DNA of 64,000 nucleotides from Eubacteriaceae bacterium (GTDB lineage Bacteria > Bacillota > Clostridia > Lachnospirales > Lachnospiraceae). Shown piece by piece: positions 1 to 9,124 of the stretch. The stretch spans positions 22,212 to 86,211 of the forward strand of contig CABIYF010000014.1 in the NCBI GenBank assembly GCA_902362875.1, in the 5' to 3' direction. Every line of letters starts with the position of its first letter. Positions within the stretch are counted from its first letter, which is position 1. The translations under genes and the position numbers were made by a program. The notes beneath the pieces were generated by a model. The model saw only the letters and a program-made list of their open reading frames with translations, had not been told where the DNA came from and ran no database searches.

Positions 1-2
1 AA

Positions 3-1382
3 TTTTTAGATGTAGATAAATATACACCGATTCAAAAAAGTCATGAAACATATTTAAAGGAGCTTGTGGAGTATTGTAAAGATACTCCACGGCATCCATC
101 CTATCATATTCATCCCCCATGTGGATTAGTGAACGATCCAAATGGTCTGGCTTACTTTGGAGGAAAATACCATGTATTTTATCAGTGGTTTCCATTTGGA
201 CCAGAACACGGAATGAAACATTGGGCACATGTGACCTCAGAAGATCTCGTAAAATGGGAATGGTCTGATCAGATACTCATTCCAGATCAGGAATATGAGA
301 AAAATGGATGTTATTCAGGAAATTCCATAGAAGCAGATGGTAAGCTTTATCTTTATTACACAGCAAACTACAAGACAGAACAGGGGAAAATTCCAAAACA
401 GGCGATGGCAGTTATGAACAGCGATGGTACAATTCTTAAATCTCCAAACAATCCGATCATCGATGAACAGCCAGAAGGACTGATCGGAGAGATCAGAGAC
501 CCGTTTGTATTTGAAAAAGAAGGAGCGTACTGGATGCTTTTAGGTGGTGGAAGCATCGATGGGCAGGCAAGACTGATCCTGTATAAGAGTACAGATCTTG
601 AAAACTGGGCATATCAGGGAAATATTGAACTGACAGGAATTGATCTGGAGCTTGGTTATATGTATGAATGTCCATCTTACATTGAAATAGATGGAAAAGA
701 TGTTTTATGTTTATCATTAATGGGACGTACACCAGTGGGAGAACATTTTCACAATGAGTTTTCCAGTGTATATTTTATCGGAGAGCTAAATCTTGAAGAT
801 AAAACATTTCACGTAGAATCATTTGATGAGATCGACAAAGGATTTGATTTTTATGCACCACAAGTATTCTATGGAAAAGACAGACAACCAATGATGTTTG
901 CGTGGCTTGGGTGTGGGGTACAGGAACTTCCATATGCAAAAGAAGATATGTGGATCCATAGTCTGACAATGCCAAGGATCCTAACGATCAAAGAAGGAAA
1001 GTTATGTCAGAAAGTTCCAGAAAATATTAAGAATGAATATGCACATCTTGATATATACAGTAAAAGAATGAAACCAGAAGAAGATACATGGTATATCAAT
1101 CTGACAGATAAACAGATTTCAGAAATTCAGATCGGAGATCAAGAAGATCATTTAAGTATTAAGATTGACTGGGCCGCAGGACATATAGTTGCAGACCGAA
1201 GTACGCTTAAGCATCAGTTTAGTACAGAATATGGAGTTCAAAGAAAAGTTTCAATGTCAGAAGAACTCAAAAACATTGAGATATATTATGATAATACATT
1301 TATTGAAATTTATCTCAATGATGGAAAAGACACAATGACCCTTCGTGCATTTCCGGAAAATGTGGAAATTAATCTAATTTAG
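3..1382 (+). CDS. scrB: GH32 sucrose-6-phosphate hydrolase, 5' end outside window
   Basis: Retaining beta-fructosidase that would cleave sucrose 6-phosphate (or a related beta-fructoside) in the cytoplasm; no signal peptide is visible. The three GH32 blocks are present: LVNDPNG with the nucleophile Asp, IRDPF, and YECP with the acid/base Glu (residues 24, about 145 and 201 counted from the GTG at 66). A C-terminal beta-sandwich follows. The frame is open to the left edge, and about 20 codons upstream of that GTG are in frame; family members usually carry 30-40 residues before the NDPNG block. The AAAGGAG before the GTG lies only 3 bases away. I therefore treat the gene as cut by the window edge rather than starting at 66. 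Exact substrate is inferred from family membership. Confidence 0.88.
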   Translation, partial: FLDVDKYTPIQKSHETYLKELVEYCKDTPRHPSYHIHPPCGLVNDPNGLAYFGGKYHVFYQWFPFGPEHGMKHWAHVTSEDLVKWEWSDQILIPDQEYEKNGCYSGNSIEADGKLYLYYTANYKTEQGKIPKQAMAVMNSDGTILKSPNNPIIDEQPEGLIGEIRDPFVFEKEGAYWMLLGGGSIDGQARLILYKSTDLENWAYQGNIELTGIDLELGYMYECPSYIEIDGKDVLCLSLMGRTPVGEHFHNEFSSVYFIGELNLEDKTFHVESFDEIDKGFDFYAPQVFYGKDRQPMMFAWLGCGVQELPYAKEDMWIHSLTMPRILTIKEGKLCQKVPENIKNEYAHLDIYSKRMKPEEDTWYINLTDKQISEIQIGDQEDHLSIKIDWAAGHIVADRSTLKHQFSTEYGVQRKVSMSEELKNIEIYYDNTFIEIYLNDGKDTMTLRAFPENVEINLI

Positions 1383-1387
1383 AAAAG

Positions 1388-1417
1388 ATATGGTGGAGAA
1401 ATCTGCCATATTTTTTT
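1388..1417 (+). terminator. Rho-independent terminator after scrB
   Basis: A 10-bp stem (ATATGGTGGA with TCTGCCATAT, two G-U pairs) closed by a GAAA loop is followed by seven T. It sits directly after the GH32 stop codon and ends that transcript. Confidence 0.85.
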
Positions 1418-1518
1418 GCTGATATATAATAGATAAAGTCGAGCAATTCTTGAAAACACTAAGATTATATGATACCATTTTCATAAGATAAAAACGAATC
1501 AGTAAGAAAGCAGGGTCT

Positions 1519-1923
1519 ATGAAATACGAGAAATGTCCAATCTGTGAAGAAAAGTTAAGAAATGGTGTCTGCCCAATGTGTGGTTATGATTTTAATCGCT
1601 TAGGTCGGTCAAGAATATTAAAAGATGGTCATTGGGATATATTAACGACTGACAAAAAGACTTCTCAGCCGAAATATATCCATGATGAAAAACGGCATCC
1701 AGATTTTAAAAATGTCAAGAATACAAAGACGCAGCCAATGAAGACACAGAGGAAAGCAACAACCTATCAAAATAAAAAAGAAAAGAAGAAATCAAAAAAA
1801 GGAAAGTGGGCGGTGATCGTCTTTATTCTTTATCTGTTGTCATTTTTAGCAGATCTTGTACCAGAGGCATTCACTCACATAGAAGATTTTATAAATCAGA
1901 TCCTGAATGGATTAAATTTTTAA
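1519..1923 (+). CDS. Small zinc-ribbon membrane protein
   Basis: Unrecognised protein of 134 residues. The N-terminus carries two CxxC pairs (CPIC at 6-9, CPMC at 18-21) spaced like a zinc ribbon. A lysine-rich, low-complexity linker spans about residues 45-95, and one hydrophobic segment (about 97-117, VIVFILYLLSFLADL) would anchor it in the membrane with the ribbon in the cytoplasm. It sits alone between two terminators. Such zinc_ribbon/TM proteins are common in Clostridia and have no assigned role. The gene is supported by AGCAGGG upstream and by the well-formed domain order. Confidence 0.7.
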   Translation: MKYEKCPICEEKLRNGVCPMCGYDFNRLGRSRILKDGHWDILTTDKKTSQPKYIHDEKRHPDFKNVKNTKTQPMKTQRKATTYQNKKEKKKSKKGKWAVIVFILYLLSFLADLVPEAFTHIEDFINQILNGLNF

Positions 1924-1932
1924 AAAAAGTAA

Positions 1933-1977
1933 GCAAAAGTCTGTCATTTTTAAGAAAAAACGGCAGACTTTTGTTCA
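1933..1977 (+). terminator. Terminator hairpin after zinc-ribbon gene
   Basis: CAAAAGTCTG pairs with CAGACTTTTG across an AT-rich inner loop that can extend the stem; T-rich sequence follows. It separates the small gene from the gat operon, which starts 70 bases further on. Confidence 0.7.
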
Positions 1978-2048
1978 TTTTTATATTTTAAAAAGATAAA
2001 AATTATGGTAACATTAACTCTATAGGCAATTTAACAGGAGGAAGACTT

Positions 2049-2342
2049 ATGGCAAATCATATTGATGATGCAACGATTGAATATGTCGGAATTTTAGCAA
2101 AGCTTGAATTATCTGGCGAAGAAAAAGAACAGGCCAAGAAAGATATGGAAAGCATGCTCGACTATGTAGATAAATTAAACGAACTAGATACAAGCAGTGT
2201 AGAACCAATGTCTCATGTATTCCCAGTGAAGAATGTATTCAGAGAAGATGTGGTAACGAATGGAGACGGAAGCGAAGACACATTAAAGAACGCACCAGAA
2301 GCGCAGGACAATGCCTTTGTCGTGCCAAAGACAATCATATAG
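2049..2342 (+). CDS. gatC: Glu-tRNA(Gln)/Asp-tRNA(Asn) amidotransferase subunit C
   Basis: Small subunit (97 residues, usual family length) of the GatCAB transamidase that converts misacylated Glu-tRNA(Gln), and often Asp-tRNA(Asn), to the amidated form. GatC wraps around GatA and stabilises the complex. The sequence shows the GatC pattern: early [13 protein letters not shown], a middle [20 protein letters not shown], and a C-terminal [27 protein letters not shown] precedes the ATG at good spacing. First gene of a tight gatC-gatA-gatB operon: gatA starts 10 bases after this stop. Confidence 0.97.
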   Translation: MANHIDDATIEYVGILAKLELSGEEKEQAKKDMESMLDYVDKLNELDTSSVEPMSHVFPVKNVFREDVVTNGDGSEDTLKNAPEAQDNAFVVPKTII

Positions 2343-2352
2343 GAGGCAGAAG

Positions 2353-3825
2353 ATGAGCATTTTAGAATTAACTGCCGTAGAATTAGGCAAGAAGATCAAA
2401 GACAAAGAGATCACAGTTGTAGAAGCAACAAAGGCAGCATTTGAACAGATTAAGGCAGTCGAAAGTGATGTACACGGATATGTCTCTTACGATGAAGAAA
2501 GTGCATTAAAGAGAGCCGAAGAAGTACAAAAAGGAATCGATGATGGGACTTACACAGGACCATTAGCAGGAGTTCCAATGGCAATTAAGGATAATATCTG
2601 TACAAAAGGATATACAACAACATGCAGTTCCAAGATCTTAGAGAACTTTGTACCAACATACTCCGCACAGGCAGTTGAGAACCTGATCAAAGAAGGAGTT
2701 GTATTTTTAGGAAAGACAAACATGGATGAGTTCGCCATGGGAAGTACAACAGAGACTTCTGCATATGGTGTGACAAAGAACCCATGGGATTTAGAGAAAG
2801 TACCAGGTGGATCATCAGGTGGTTCAGCAGCAGCTGTTGCAGCTAACGAATGTTTCATGGCGTTAGGATCTGATACAGGTGGATCTATCAGACAGCCAGC
2901 ATCTTACTGTGGTGTTACAGGGATCAAACCAACCTATGGAACAGTATCCCGTTACGGACTGATCGCTTATGGATCATCCTTAGACCAGATCGGACCATTA
3001 GCAAAAGACGTGACAGACTGTGCAACATTATTAGAAGCGATCGCATCCCACGATGAGAAAGATTCCACATCTGTCAAATTAGAATCTTATGACTTCACAT
3101 CTGCATTAAAAGATGATGTCAAAGGAATGAAGATCGGTATTCCAAAAGATTACTTTGGAGAAGGTCTTGACGAGGAAGTCAAAGAAGCTGTTTTAGCAGC
3201 AGCAAAGACATTAGAAGAAAAAGGAGCCATCGTAGAAGAATTCGATCTTGGATTAGTTGAATATGCAATCCCTGCATACTATGTTATTGCAGCAGCAGAA
3301 GCAAGTTCAAACTTATCCCGTTTCGATGGTGTAAAATACGGATACAGAGCGAAAGACTACGAAGGACTTCACAACATGTATAAGAAGACACGTTCAGAAG
3401 GATTCGGAGCCGAAGTAAAACGCCGTATTATGTTAGGATCATTCGTATTAAGTTCCGGATATTACGATGCATACTACTTAAAAGCATTAAGAACAAAAGC
3501 ACTGATCAAGAAAGAATTTGACAAAGCATTCGAGAAATACGATGTGATCTTAGGACCAGTTGCACCAACAACAGCTCCAAAATTAGGAGACAGCTTAAGC
3601 GATCCGATCAAGATGTATTTAGGAGATATCTACACAATCTCTGTCAACCTTGCAGGACTTCCAGGAATCTCACTTCCATGTGGTAAGGATAAGAATGGAA
3701 TGCCAATCGGACTTCAGCTGATCGGAGACTGCTTCAATGAGAAGAAGATCATTCAGGCAGCATACACATTTGAGCAGACAAGAGCATATGAAGCTCCAGC
3801 AATCGCTAAAGGAGGGGCTAAATAG
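2353..3825 (+). CDS. gatA: Glu-tRNA(Gln) amidotransferase subunit A (amidase)
   Basis: Glutaminase subunit of GatCAB; it releases ammonia from glutamine and channels it to GatB. It belongs to the amidase-signature family, and the catalytic triad can be placed exactly: Lys79 in AIKDNI, Ser154 in GGSSGGS and Ser178 in DTGGSIRQPA, the same numbering as in characterised GatA proteins. I chose the ATG at 2353 because AGGAGG lies 6 bases before it; an in-frame upstream start at 2311 would overlap gatC and add 14 residues that do not resemble the family. 490 residues. gatB begins on the base after this stop codon. Confidence 0.97.
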   Translation: MSILELTAVELGKKIKDKEITVVEATKAAFEQIKAVESDVHGYVSYDEESALKRAEEVQKGIDDGTYTGPLAGVPMAIKDNICTKGYTTTCSSKILENFVPTYSAQAVENLIKEGVVFLGKTNMDEFAMGSTTETSAYGVTKNPWDLEKVPGGSSGGSAAAVAANECFMALGSDTGGSIRQPASYCGVTGIKPTYGTVSRYGLIAYGSSLDQIGPLAKDVTDCATLLEAIASHDEKDSTSVKLESYDFTSALKDDVKGMKIGIPKDYFGEGLDEEVKEAVLAAAKTLEEKGAIVEEFDLGLVEYAIPAYYVIAAAEASSNLSRFDGVKYGYRAKDYEGLHNMYKKTRSEGFGAEVKRRIMLGSFVLSSGYYDAYYLKALRTKALIKKEFDKAFEKYDVILGPVAPTTAPKLGDSLSDPIKMYLGDIYTISVNLAGLPGISLPCGKDKNGMPIGLQLIGDCFNEKKIIQAAYTFEQTRAYEAPAIAKGGAK

Positions 3826-5265
3826 ATGAGCAAGAATTACGAAACAGTCATCGGACTTGAAGTCCATGTAGAATTAGCAACAAAGACAAAGATCTTCTGT
3901 GGATGCAGCACAGCATTCGGAGGAGCACCAAACACACACACATGCCCTGTATGTACAGGTATGCCTGGATCATTACCAGTATTAAATAAACAGGTCGTAG
4001 AATATGCCATGGCGGTTGGACTTGCAACAAATTGTGATATCACACAGAACTGCAAATTTGACCGTAAGAACTATTTTTATCCAGATAACCCACAGAACTA
4101 CCAGATTTCTCAGTTGTATTTACCAATCTGCCGAAATGGTAAAGTAGAGATCGACGTAGAAGGGGAGAAGAAAGATATCAGAATCCACGAGATCCATATG
4201 GAAGAAGATGCAGGTAAATTAGTGCATGATCCATGGACAGGAGATTCTTTAGTAGACTTTAACCGTTCCGGAGTGCCACTGATCGAGATCGTATCCGAAC
4301 CAGATATGCGTTCCGCAGACGAAGTGATCGCATACCTTGAGAAATTACGTCTGATCATCCAGTACTTAGGAGCATCTGACTGTAAATTACAGGAAGGTTC
4401 CATGAGAGCTGACGTAAACTTATCTGTTCGCGAAGTTGGAGCCGAAGAATTCGGAACACGTACAGAGATGAAGAACTTGAACTCTTTCAAAGCGATCAAG
4501 AGAGCCATTGAAGGAGAGATGGAACGTCAGATCGACCTGATCGAAGCAGGTGAGAAAGTCGTACAGGAAACAAGAAGATGGGATGATACAAAGGGAGCAT
4601 CTTACGCAATGCGTTCTAAAGAAGATGCTCAGGATTACCGTTACTTCCCAGATCCAGACTTAGTACCGATCGAGATCAGCGACGAATGGATGGACAAAGT
4701 AAGAGCAGCTCAGCCAGAGTTCAGAGATGAGAAGAAAGTCCGTTATAAAGAAGAATATGACCTTCCAGACTATGATATTGACATCATCACAGGATCAAAA
4801 CACCTTGCAGATATCTTCGAAGCAACGATCGCGCTTGGATCAGAACCTAAAGAAGTATCTAACTGGTTAATGGGAGAAACGATCCGTCTTGTAAATGAAT
4901 CAGAGATGGACATTGACGATGTATCATTCAAACCAGAACATCTTGCAAAACTGATCGAGATGATCAAGAAGAATGAGATCAACCGAAGCGTAGGAAAAGA
5001 AGTCTTCGAGAAAGTCTTCAAAGAAAATATCGATCCTGCAGCATACGTTGAAGAACACGGATTAAAATCCATGAACGATGAGGGAGCTTTAAAAGCAACG
5101 ATCGAAGAGATCGTTGCGAACAATCCAAAATCTGTCGAAGACTACAAAGCTGGTAAGAAGAAAGCTATTGGATTCTTAGTTGGACAGACAATGAAAGCAA
5201 CACAGGGAAAAGCAAACCCTGGAATCGTGAATAAGATCTTAACAGAGATTTTAGATAATCTGTAA
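3826..5265 (+). CDS. gatB: Glu-tRNA(Gln) amidotransferase subunit B
   Basis: Kinase/amidotransferase subunit that phosphorylates the misacylated glutamyl or aspartyl group and accepts ammonia from GatA. 479 residues, typical. It has the N-terminal GLEVHVEL block, two cysteine pairs that bind zinc in GatB (CGCS near 26 and CPVC near 43), the FDRKNYFYPDNPQNYQISQ signature, and the C-terminal YqeY-like helical tail that reads tRNA (FLVGQTMKATQGKANPGIVN). AAAGGAGGGG inside the end of gatA serves as ribosome binding site, so translation is probably coupled. Confidence 0.97.
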   Translation: MSKNYETVIGLEVHVELATKTKIFCGCSTAFGGAPNTHTCPVCTGMPGSLPVLNKQVVEYAMAVGLATNCDITQNCKFDRKNYFYPDNPQNYQISQLYLPICRNGKVEIDVEGEKKDIRIHEIHMEEDAGKLVHDPWTGDSLVDFNRSGVPLIEIVSEPDMRSADEVIAYLEKLRLIIQYLGASDCKLQEGSMRADVNLSVREVGAEEFGTRTEMKNLNSFKAIKRAIEGEMERQIDLIEAGEKVVQETRRWDDTKGASYAMRSKEDAQDYRYFPDPDLVPIEISDEWMDKVRAAQPEFRDEKKVRYKEEYDLPDYDIDIITGSKHLADIFEATIALGSEPKEVSNWLMGETIRLVNESEMDIDDVSFKPEHLAKLIEMIKKNEINRSVGKEVFEKVFKENIDPAAYVEEHGLKSMNDEGALKATIEEIVANNPKSVEDYKAGKKKAIGFLVGQTMKATQGKANPGIVNKILTEILDNL

Positions 5266-5311
5266 ATAAGAACGATTTGTTTAAGCAAACGTATCATACC
5301 CAAATAATAGT

Positions 5312-5357
5312 GTATACAAAAATCAGAATCTGGAACAACAGGTTCTGATTTTTTGTA
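5312..5357 (+). terminator. Terminator after gatCAB
   Basis: TACAAAAATCAGAA pairs with TTCTGATTTTTTGTA around a short GGAACAACA loop, with T-rich and A-rich flanks, so it can act in both directions. It closes the gat operon. Confidence 0.8.
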
Positions 5358-5447
5358 TGATAAAACATTGAAATTCATTCCATTAAAACGTACAATATAA
5401 CCATGTATAAATGTATGTAGAAACAAAACAACAGGATGGAGAGAGTT

Positions 5448-6245
5448 ATGAACAAATACAAAGGTGTCGTATTTTTTGATTACGATGGAACAACAGTTGA
5501 TGAAGTCGATAATATTGCAACAGCAACACCAAAGACAGTAGAATCCTTGAATAAATTAAAGGAAAATGGTTATCTGACAATGTTATGTTCTGGAAGAACC
5601 CACAGATTTCTAGAGATGGACGTGGATAAATTCATGGGAGCGATCACATGTAATGGATCACATACAGAAGTTGAAGGGGAAGTGATCCGTGATATCTGTA
5701 TTCCAGACGAACTGTTATTTAAAGTAGTCAATGAATATTTTCCAAGAGATACGATCATTCATTTTGATACAAGGGATATCAGTTATTATCTGCATCAGGA
5801 TGCAGAATTTTTTATGCATCACTGTGAACTGTTTCATCTTCCACAGCGCTGGTATGCACCATGGAAATTCCGCCAGAAAGACAATCATGTAAGTAAATTA
5901 GTTATGAATTATAAAGATCCACAAGTAAAGATAGATTTTGAAGAAGAATTTAAAGATGTCTTTACTGTTGCAAAACATGTTCGAGAGAATTTTATTGATA
6001 TCACATTAAAAGGAGTTACAAAAGGTGATGCAATTGTTGAATTGATCGATAAATTAGGAATCGATAAGAAAGATACTTATGCTTTTGGAGATGCAGACAA
6101 TGATGTAGAGATGATGGAAGCCGTTGGAACAGGAATTGCTATGGGACGTCACAGCGAAGCCGTTGAAAAGGTAGCATCTATGATCACAGGAACAGTGAAA
6201 GAAGAAGGAATCACAACAGCATTAGAGAAGTTAGGACTGATATAA
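5448..6245 (+). CDS. Cof-type HAD family phosphatase
   Basis: Cytoplasmic Mg-dependent phosphatase of the HAD superfamily, Cof/IIB class, which act on sugar phosphates, nucleotides or cofactors; the substrate cannot be told from sequence. Motif I is FFDYDGT near residue 9, motif II is LCSGR, motif III is the Lys in TLKGVTKGDA, and motif IV is GDADNDVEMM. A large C2-type cap lies between motifs II and III. GGAGAG lies 4 bases before the ATG at 5448; an ATG at 5436 would have no usable ribosome binding site. The next HAD gene begins 2 bases after the stop, so two phosphatases of different subclass are co-transcribed. Confidence 0.85.
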   Translation: MNKYKGVVFFDYDGTTVDEVDNIATATPKTVESLNKLKENGYLTMLCSGRTHRFLEMDVDKFMGAITCNGSHTEVEGEVIRDICIPDELLFKVVNEYFPRDTIIHFDTRDISYYLHQDAEFFMHHCELFHLPQRWYAPWKFRQKDNHVSKLVMNYKDPQVKIDFEEEFKDVFTVAKHVRENFIDITLKGVTKGDAIVELIDKLGIDKKDTYAFGDADNDVEMMEAVGTGIAMGRHSEAVEKVASMITGTVKEEGITTALEKLGLI

Positions 6246-6246
6246 G

Positions 6247-6942
6247 ATGAAGAATATAATATTTGATGTGGACGATACACTATATGACCTGATGGAGGCC
6301 TTTGAGAAGGCACATAAAGAGTTTTTTGCAGATAAGACAAAGGAAGATTGCGAGGAACTTTTTAAACGCTCCAGAACCTACAGCGATGAGGCGTTTTATA
6401 TGGCAAGAGAAGGAAAGATCAGCCATGATGAGGAGTTTGCATACCGGATTCAGAAGACCTATAAAGACTCAGGAATTGAGGTGAGCAAAGAAGAGGCAAA
6501 ACAATTTGAAGAACGATACCGTTATCATCAAAAACATATTCATGTACCAGAAGGTATTAAAACACTTCTAAGTGAATGTAAGAAGCAGGGGAAGACGATG
6601 GGAGTGCTTACGAATGGAACAGCACTTCATCAAGGAAAGAAATTAGAGAATTTACAGCTTTCCAAATGGTTTGACGAAGATAAGATGTTCATTTCTGATG
6701 TGATCGGTTTTACAAAACCGAATGTCAAAGCATTTCAGATCGTACAGGAGAAGATGAATCTTAATCCTGAAGAGACATGGTTTGTAGGAGATACCTTCGA
6801 GGTAGATGTCGTAGGAGCCAAGAATGCAGGATGGCATGTGATCTGGTTTAATCATAGAAAACGTCCGATGCCAGAAGGAGATATCAGACCTGATATTGAA
6901 GTTAGAACAGTTGAAAAACTGATGGATGTAATTACAAAGTAG
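6247..6942 (+). CDS. HAD-IA phosphatase (pyrimidine nucleotidase-like)
   Basis: 231-residue HAD hydrolase with a helical C1 cap. Motif I is IIFDVDDTLYD at the N-terminus, motif II is GVLTNG, motif III is the Lys in FTKPNVKAFQ, and motif IV is FVGDTFEVDVVGAKNAG. The DDTLYD form and size resemble YjjG/PynA-type nucleotide phosphatases, but this assignment is only by likeness. It is translated directly behind the Cof phosphatase and is the last gene before a terminator. Confidence 0.82.
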   Translation: MKNIIFDVDDTLYDLMEAFEKAHKEFFADKTKEDCEELFKRSRTYSDEAFYMAREGKISHDEEFAYRIQKTYKDSGIEVSKEEAKQFEERYRYHQKHIHVPEGIKTLLSECKKQGKTMGVLTNGTALHQGKKLENLQLSKWFDEDKMFISDVIGFTKPNVKAFQIVQEKMNLNPEETWFVGDTFEVDVVGAKNAGWHVIWFNHRKRPMPEGDIRPDIEVRTVEKLMDVITK

Positions 6943-6950
6943 ATAATGTG

Positions 6951-6992
6951 AAAAAGAAGGTGAAACCAAATGATAAGTTCCACCTTCTTTTA
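6951..6992 (+). terminator. Terminator after HAD pair
   Basis: AAAAGAAGGTGAAAC pairs with GTTCCACCTTCTTTT with a single mismatch and a 10-base loop. T-rich on the plus side and A-rich on the minus side, it probably serves both this operon and the convergent secreted-protein gene that ends at 7029. Confidence 0.8.
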
Positions 6993-7028
6993 TTTTAAGA
7001 TTGAGATGTAATTGTATGAGATAAGAAA

Positions 7029-9008
7029 TTATTTTTTCTTAGTCTTTAAGTTCTTTGCAGATGACCAAGAAGCACGTAAAGTTGTATTCTTATTATCAAC
7101 TTTTACAGTTCTTACGGCTCTGACTCTTACATAATACTTCTTATTCTTTTTAAGTTTTGTTAAAACTTTAGAAGAAGATTTAGAAGAAACTTTTACAGTT
7201 TTTGCACCTTTAAAGCTCTTAGATGTACCATACTGTACTTCGTAAGAAGTAGCGTTAGCGACTTTGCTCCAAGAAGCTTTTAAGGATGTCTTTTTCGCTT
7301 TGCTTAATTTAACAGTTGTCTTAGCAGGTGCTTTCGCATTGATCTTGTAAGTTAATTTCTTTGTACCTGTGTAGTTTTTACCATTAAATTTAACAGTTGC
7401 TGTGTAAGTTCCAGGTTTTTTACTGTTGGAGTTAGAGTAAGATACTGTGTAATTGCTTGCTGCGATTGTTTTGTTGGCAGAATCTTTTGCTACAACAGTA
7501 GCTTTCTGAACTTTTCCATTTTCTGTGAAAGATGTTTTGTTTAATGCGATAGATTTAATCTTGGCAATTGTTGTTGTACTCTTAACATCACCACAGTTAG
7601 AGCATTTTACTACGATAGAACCATCTTTAGATGTTGAAGCTGGTGTAGTAATTGTTTTGTAATCTTTCTTAGTGACAGCTTTCATGGCAGCTGTTAAATG
7701 AGATGTACACTCTTTCACAGAACCAGAATAGATAACTTCATCTTTTAAAGCATCAACAGCTTCACCAAGTTCTGTGTCAAGATCTGTCCAAGCTTTGTCC
7801 TGTCCATCACAGTAAGAATCTTTGTCAGCTTTCATAGCATTTGCCTGATCGATCAGTTTCTGAAGATCAGCTTTTTCAGTATCTGTTGCTTCTTTAGCAT
7901 TTGCGATATTGTCACCAGTAGCCTGAACATTGAATGAGAAGTCCTCATATCCAAGAGCAGAAATAGTAAGTTTCCAGTAACCAGTTCCATCATAATCTTC
8001 AGGTAACTGACAACGAATAGATTCTGTTAAACCAAGCTGGATTCCCATAGATTTGTGCATCCAGTTGTCAGCAGCAAATTTAGTACCATAAGTAGCTAAT
8101 GGTTTAGAATATGTATCATCATATCCATAGTATGTCCATGTAACAGCCTGCATATTTGAACCAAGATCTCCATAAGCATCACCATTAAGATCGACACGTA
8201 AAAACTCGCCATAAGAACCTGCACCAGGTTTGACCTCAACAGTAATCTTATCAGAATCCACTTTCTTGATGGCAGCATCTTTTAAACCAGATTCAGAACC
8301 AGTTTTGCGAGCGCTGAAAGAGAAAGTTCCATCAGAGTTTTCTGTAGCTGTTTTTAAACCATTTGTATTTGCTGTTACATTTGCAGTTGCAGTATAAGCA
8401 GATAAATTCACTTCGCTGTAACCACCAGTTAAAGTACCACCATTTTCAACAACCTGATATTTGGCTTTTAAATCATTTAACTGAGAAGTTTTAACAGCTA
8501 CAGGAACATACTTAATACCAGAAACTTCATAATGAGACATTGTATAAGTATTTCCGTTATCAGTAATATTTCCTTTATTCCAGCTGACAGATGAACCGTC
8601 TGTTAAGTAGATTGTTTTACCATCATCAGACCAGTGGGAAACTTTATACTCAGGACCAGTTTTACCATCTGCATCTGTAGTAAAGATGGTAGCCATGCAC
8701 TGATAGCTTCCACGATGTAATCCATGTTTTGCTGTTGCTCGAGTAACAACATCATATCCACCTTTATCTGATTCTTTTTTAGAATCTAAAACATCTGAGC
8801 TAGAAGCATCACCCGCATTATAAACATCTTCATGTGCCCAATACTCAGCCCAAGTAAGACCAACATAACAATAAGTCCATTCATCAGCCTGATCAGCTTT
8901 AACAATATGAGCCACATTAAAGATGTTAGCAGTCACAGGAGTAGCTGTGAAAGCCATAGCACCAGTCATGGCAACTGCAAAAGCTTTACCAATTAATCTT
9001 TTACGCAT
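7029..9008 (-). CDS. Secreted Tp47-like (penicillin-binding Tp47 domain) protein with FN3 tail
   Basis: 659-residue exported protein. A signal peptide (RKRLIGKAFAVAMTGAMAFTA) is followed by a region to about residue 365 that matches the Treponema pallidum Tp47 lipoprotein as I know it: LTWAEYW, DVVTRATAKHG, IKYVPVAV, NTNGLKT, SFSARK, YYGYDDTYS and LATYGTK all have close equivalents in the same order. Next come a helical FIVAR-like segment (about 375-445), an Ig-like repeat with a CSNCG pair, and a C-terminal fibronectin-III domain rich in Lys/Ser. There is no lipobox or LPxTG motif, so attachment would be through the basic tail or by release. Tp47 has penicillin-binding and beta-lactamase activity; whether this homologue shares it is unknown. 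Ribosome binding site GGAGGAAAAC precedes the ATG. Confidence 0.82.
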   Translation of the reverse strand: MRKRLIGKAFAVAMTGAMAFTATPVTANIFNVAHIVKADQADEWTYCYVGLTWAEYWAHEDVYNAGDASSSDVLDSKKESDKGGYDVVTRATAKHGLHRGSYQCMATIFTTDADGKTGPEYKVSHWSDDGKTIYLTDGSSVSWNKGNITDNGNTYTMSHYEVSGIKYVPVAVKTSQLNDLKAKYQVVENGGTLTGGYSEVNLSAYTATANVTANTNGLKTATENSDGTFSFSARKTGSESGLKDAAIKKVDSDKITVEVKPGAGSYGEFLRVDLNGDAYGDLGSNMQAVTWTYYGYDDTYSKPLATYGTKFAADNWMHKSMGIQLGLTESIRCQLPEDYDGTGYWKLTISALGYEDFSFNVQATGDNIANAKEATDTEKADLQKLIDQANAMKADKDSYCDGQDKAWTDLDTELGEAVDALKDEVIYSGSVKECTSHLTAAMKAVTKKDYKTITTPASTSKDGSIVVKCSNCGDVKSTTTIAKIKSIALNKTSFTENGKVQKATVVAKDSANKTIAASNYTVSYSNSNSKKPGTYTATVKFNGKNYTGTKKLTYKINAKAPAKTTVKLSKAKKTSLKASWSKVANATSYEVQYGTSKSFKGAKTVKVSSKSSSKVLTKLKKNKKYYVRVRAVRTVKVDNKNTTLRASWSSAKNLKTKKK

Positions 9009-9049
9009 ATAGTTTTCCTCCGTTTTCTTGTAATAAAATAATAGCGCGT

Positions 9050-9071
9050 ATAATAGTTAGAAGATTCTAAC
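9050..9071 (-). promoter_or_regulatory. -10 box and adjoining palindrome upstream of Tp47-like gene
   Basis: On the minus strand TATTAT (9055-9050) forms a -10 box about 40 bases before the start codon. The 16-bp perfect palindrome GTTAGAAGATTCTAAC (9056-9071) fills the adjacent spacer, where a repressor or activator dimer would sit. The -35 match is poor (TCCAGC), which would fit an activated promoter. No regulator is identified. Confidence 0.45.
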
Positions 9072-9124
9072 TGCTGGAAAATATGATACCATATGAATGG
9101 TTAGTGGACAATAACTGTAAGTGA

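Noticed and set aside
66..68. GTG as start of the GH32 gene
   Set aside because: The frame is open to the window edge, the ribosome binding site would be only 3 bases away, and family members have more residues before the NDPNG block.
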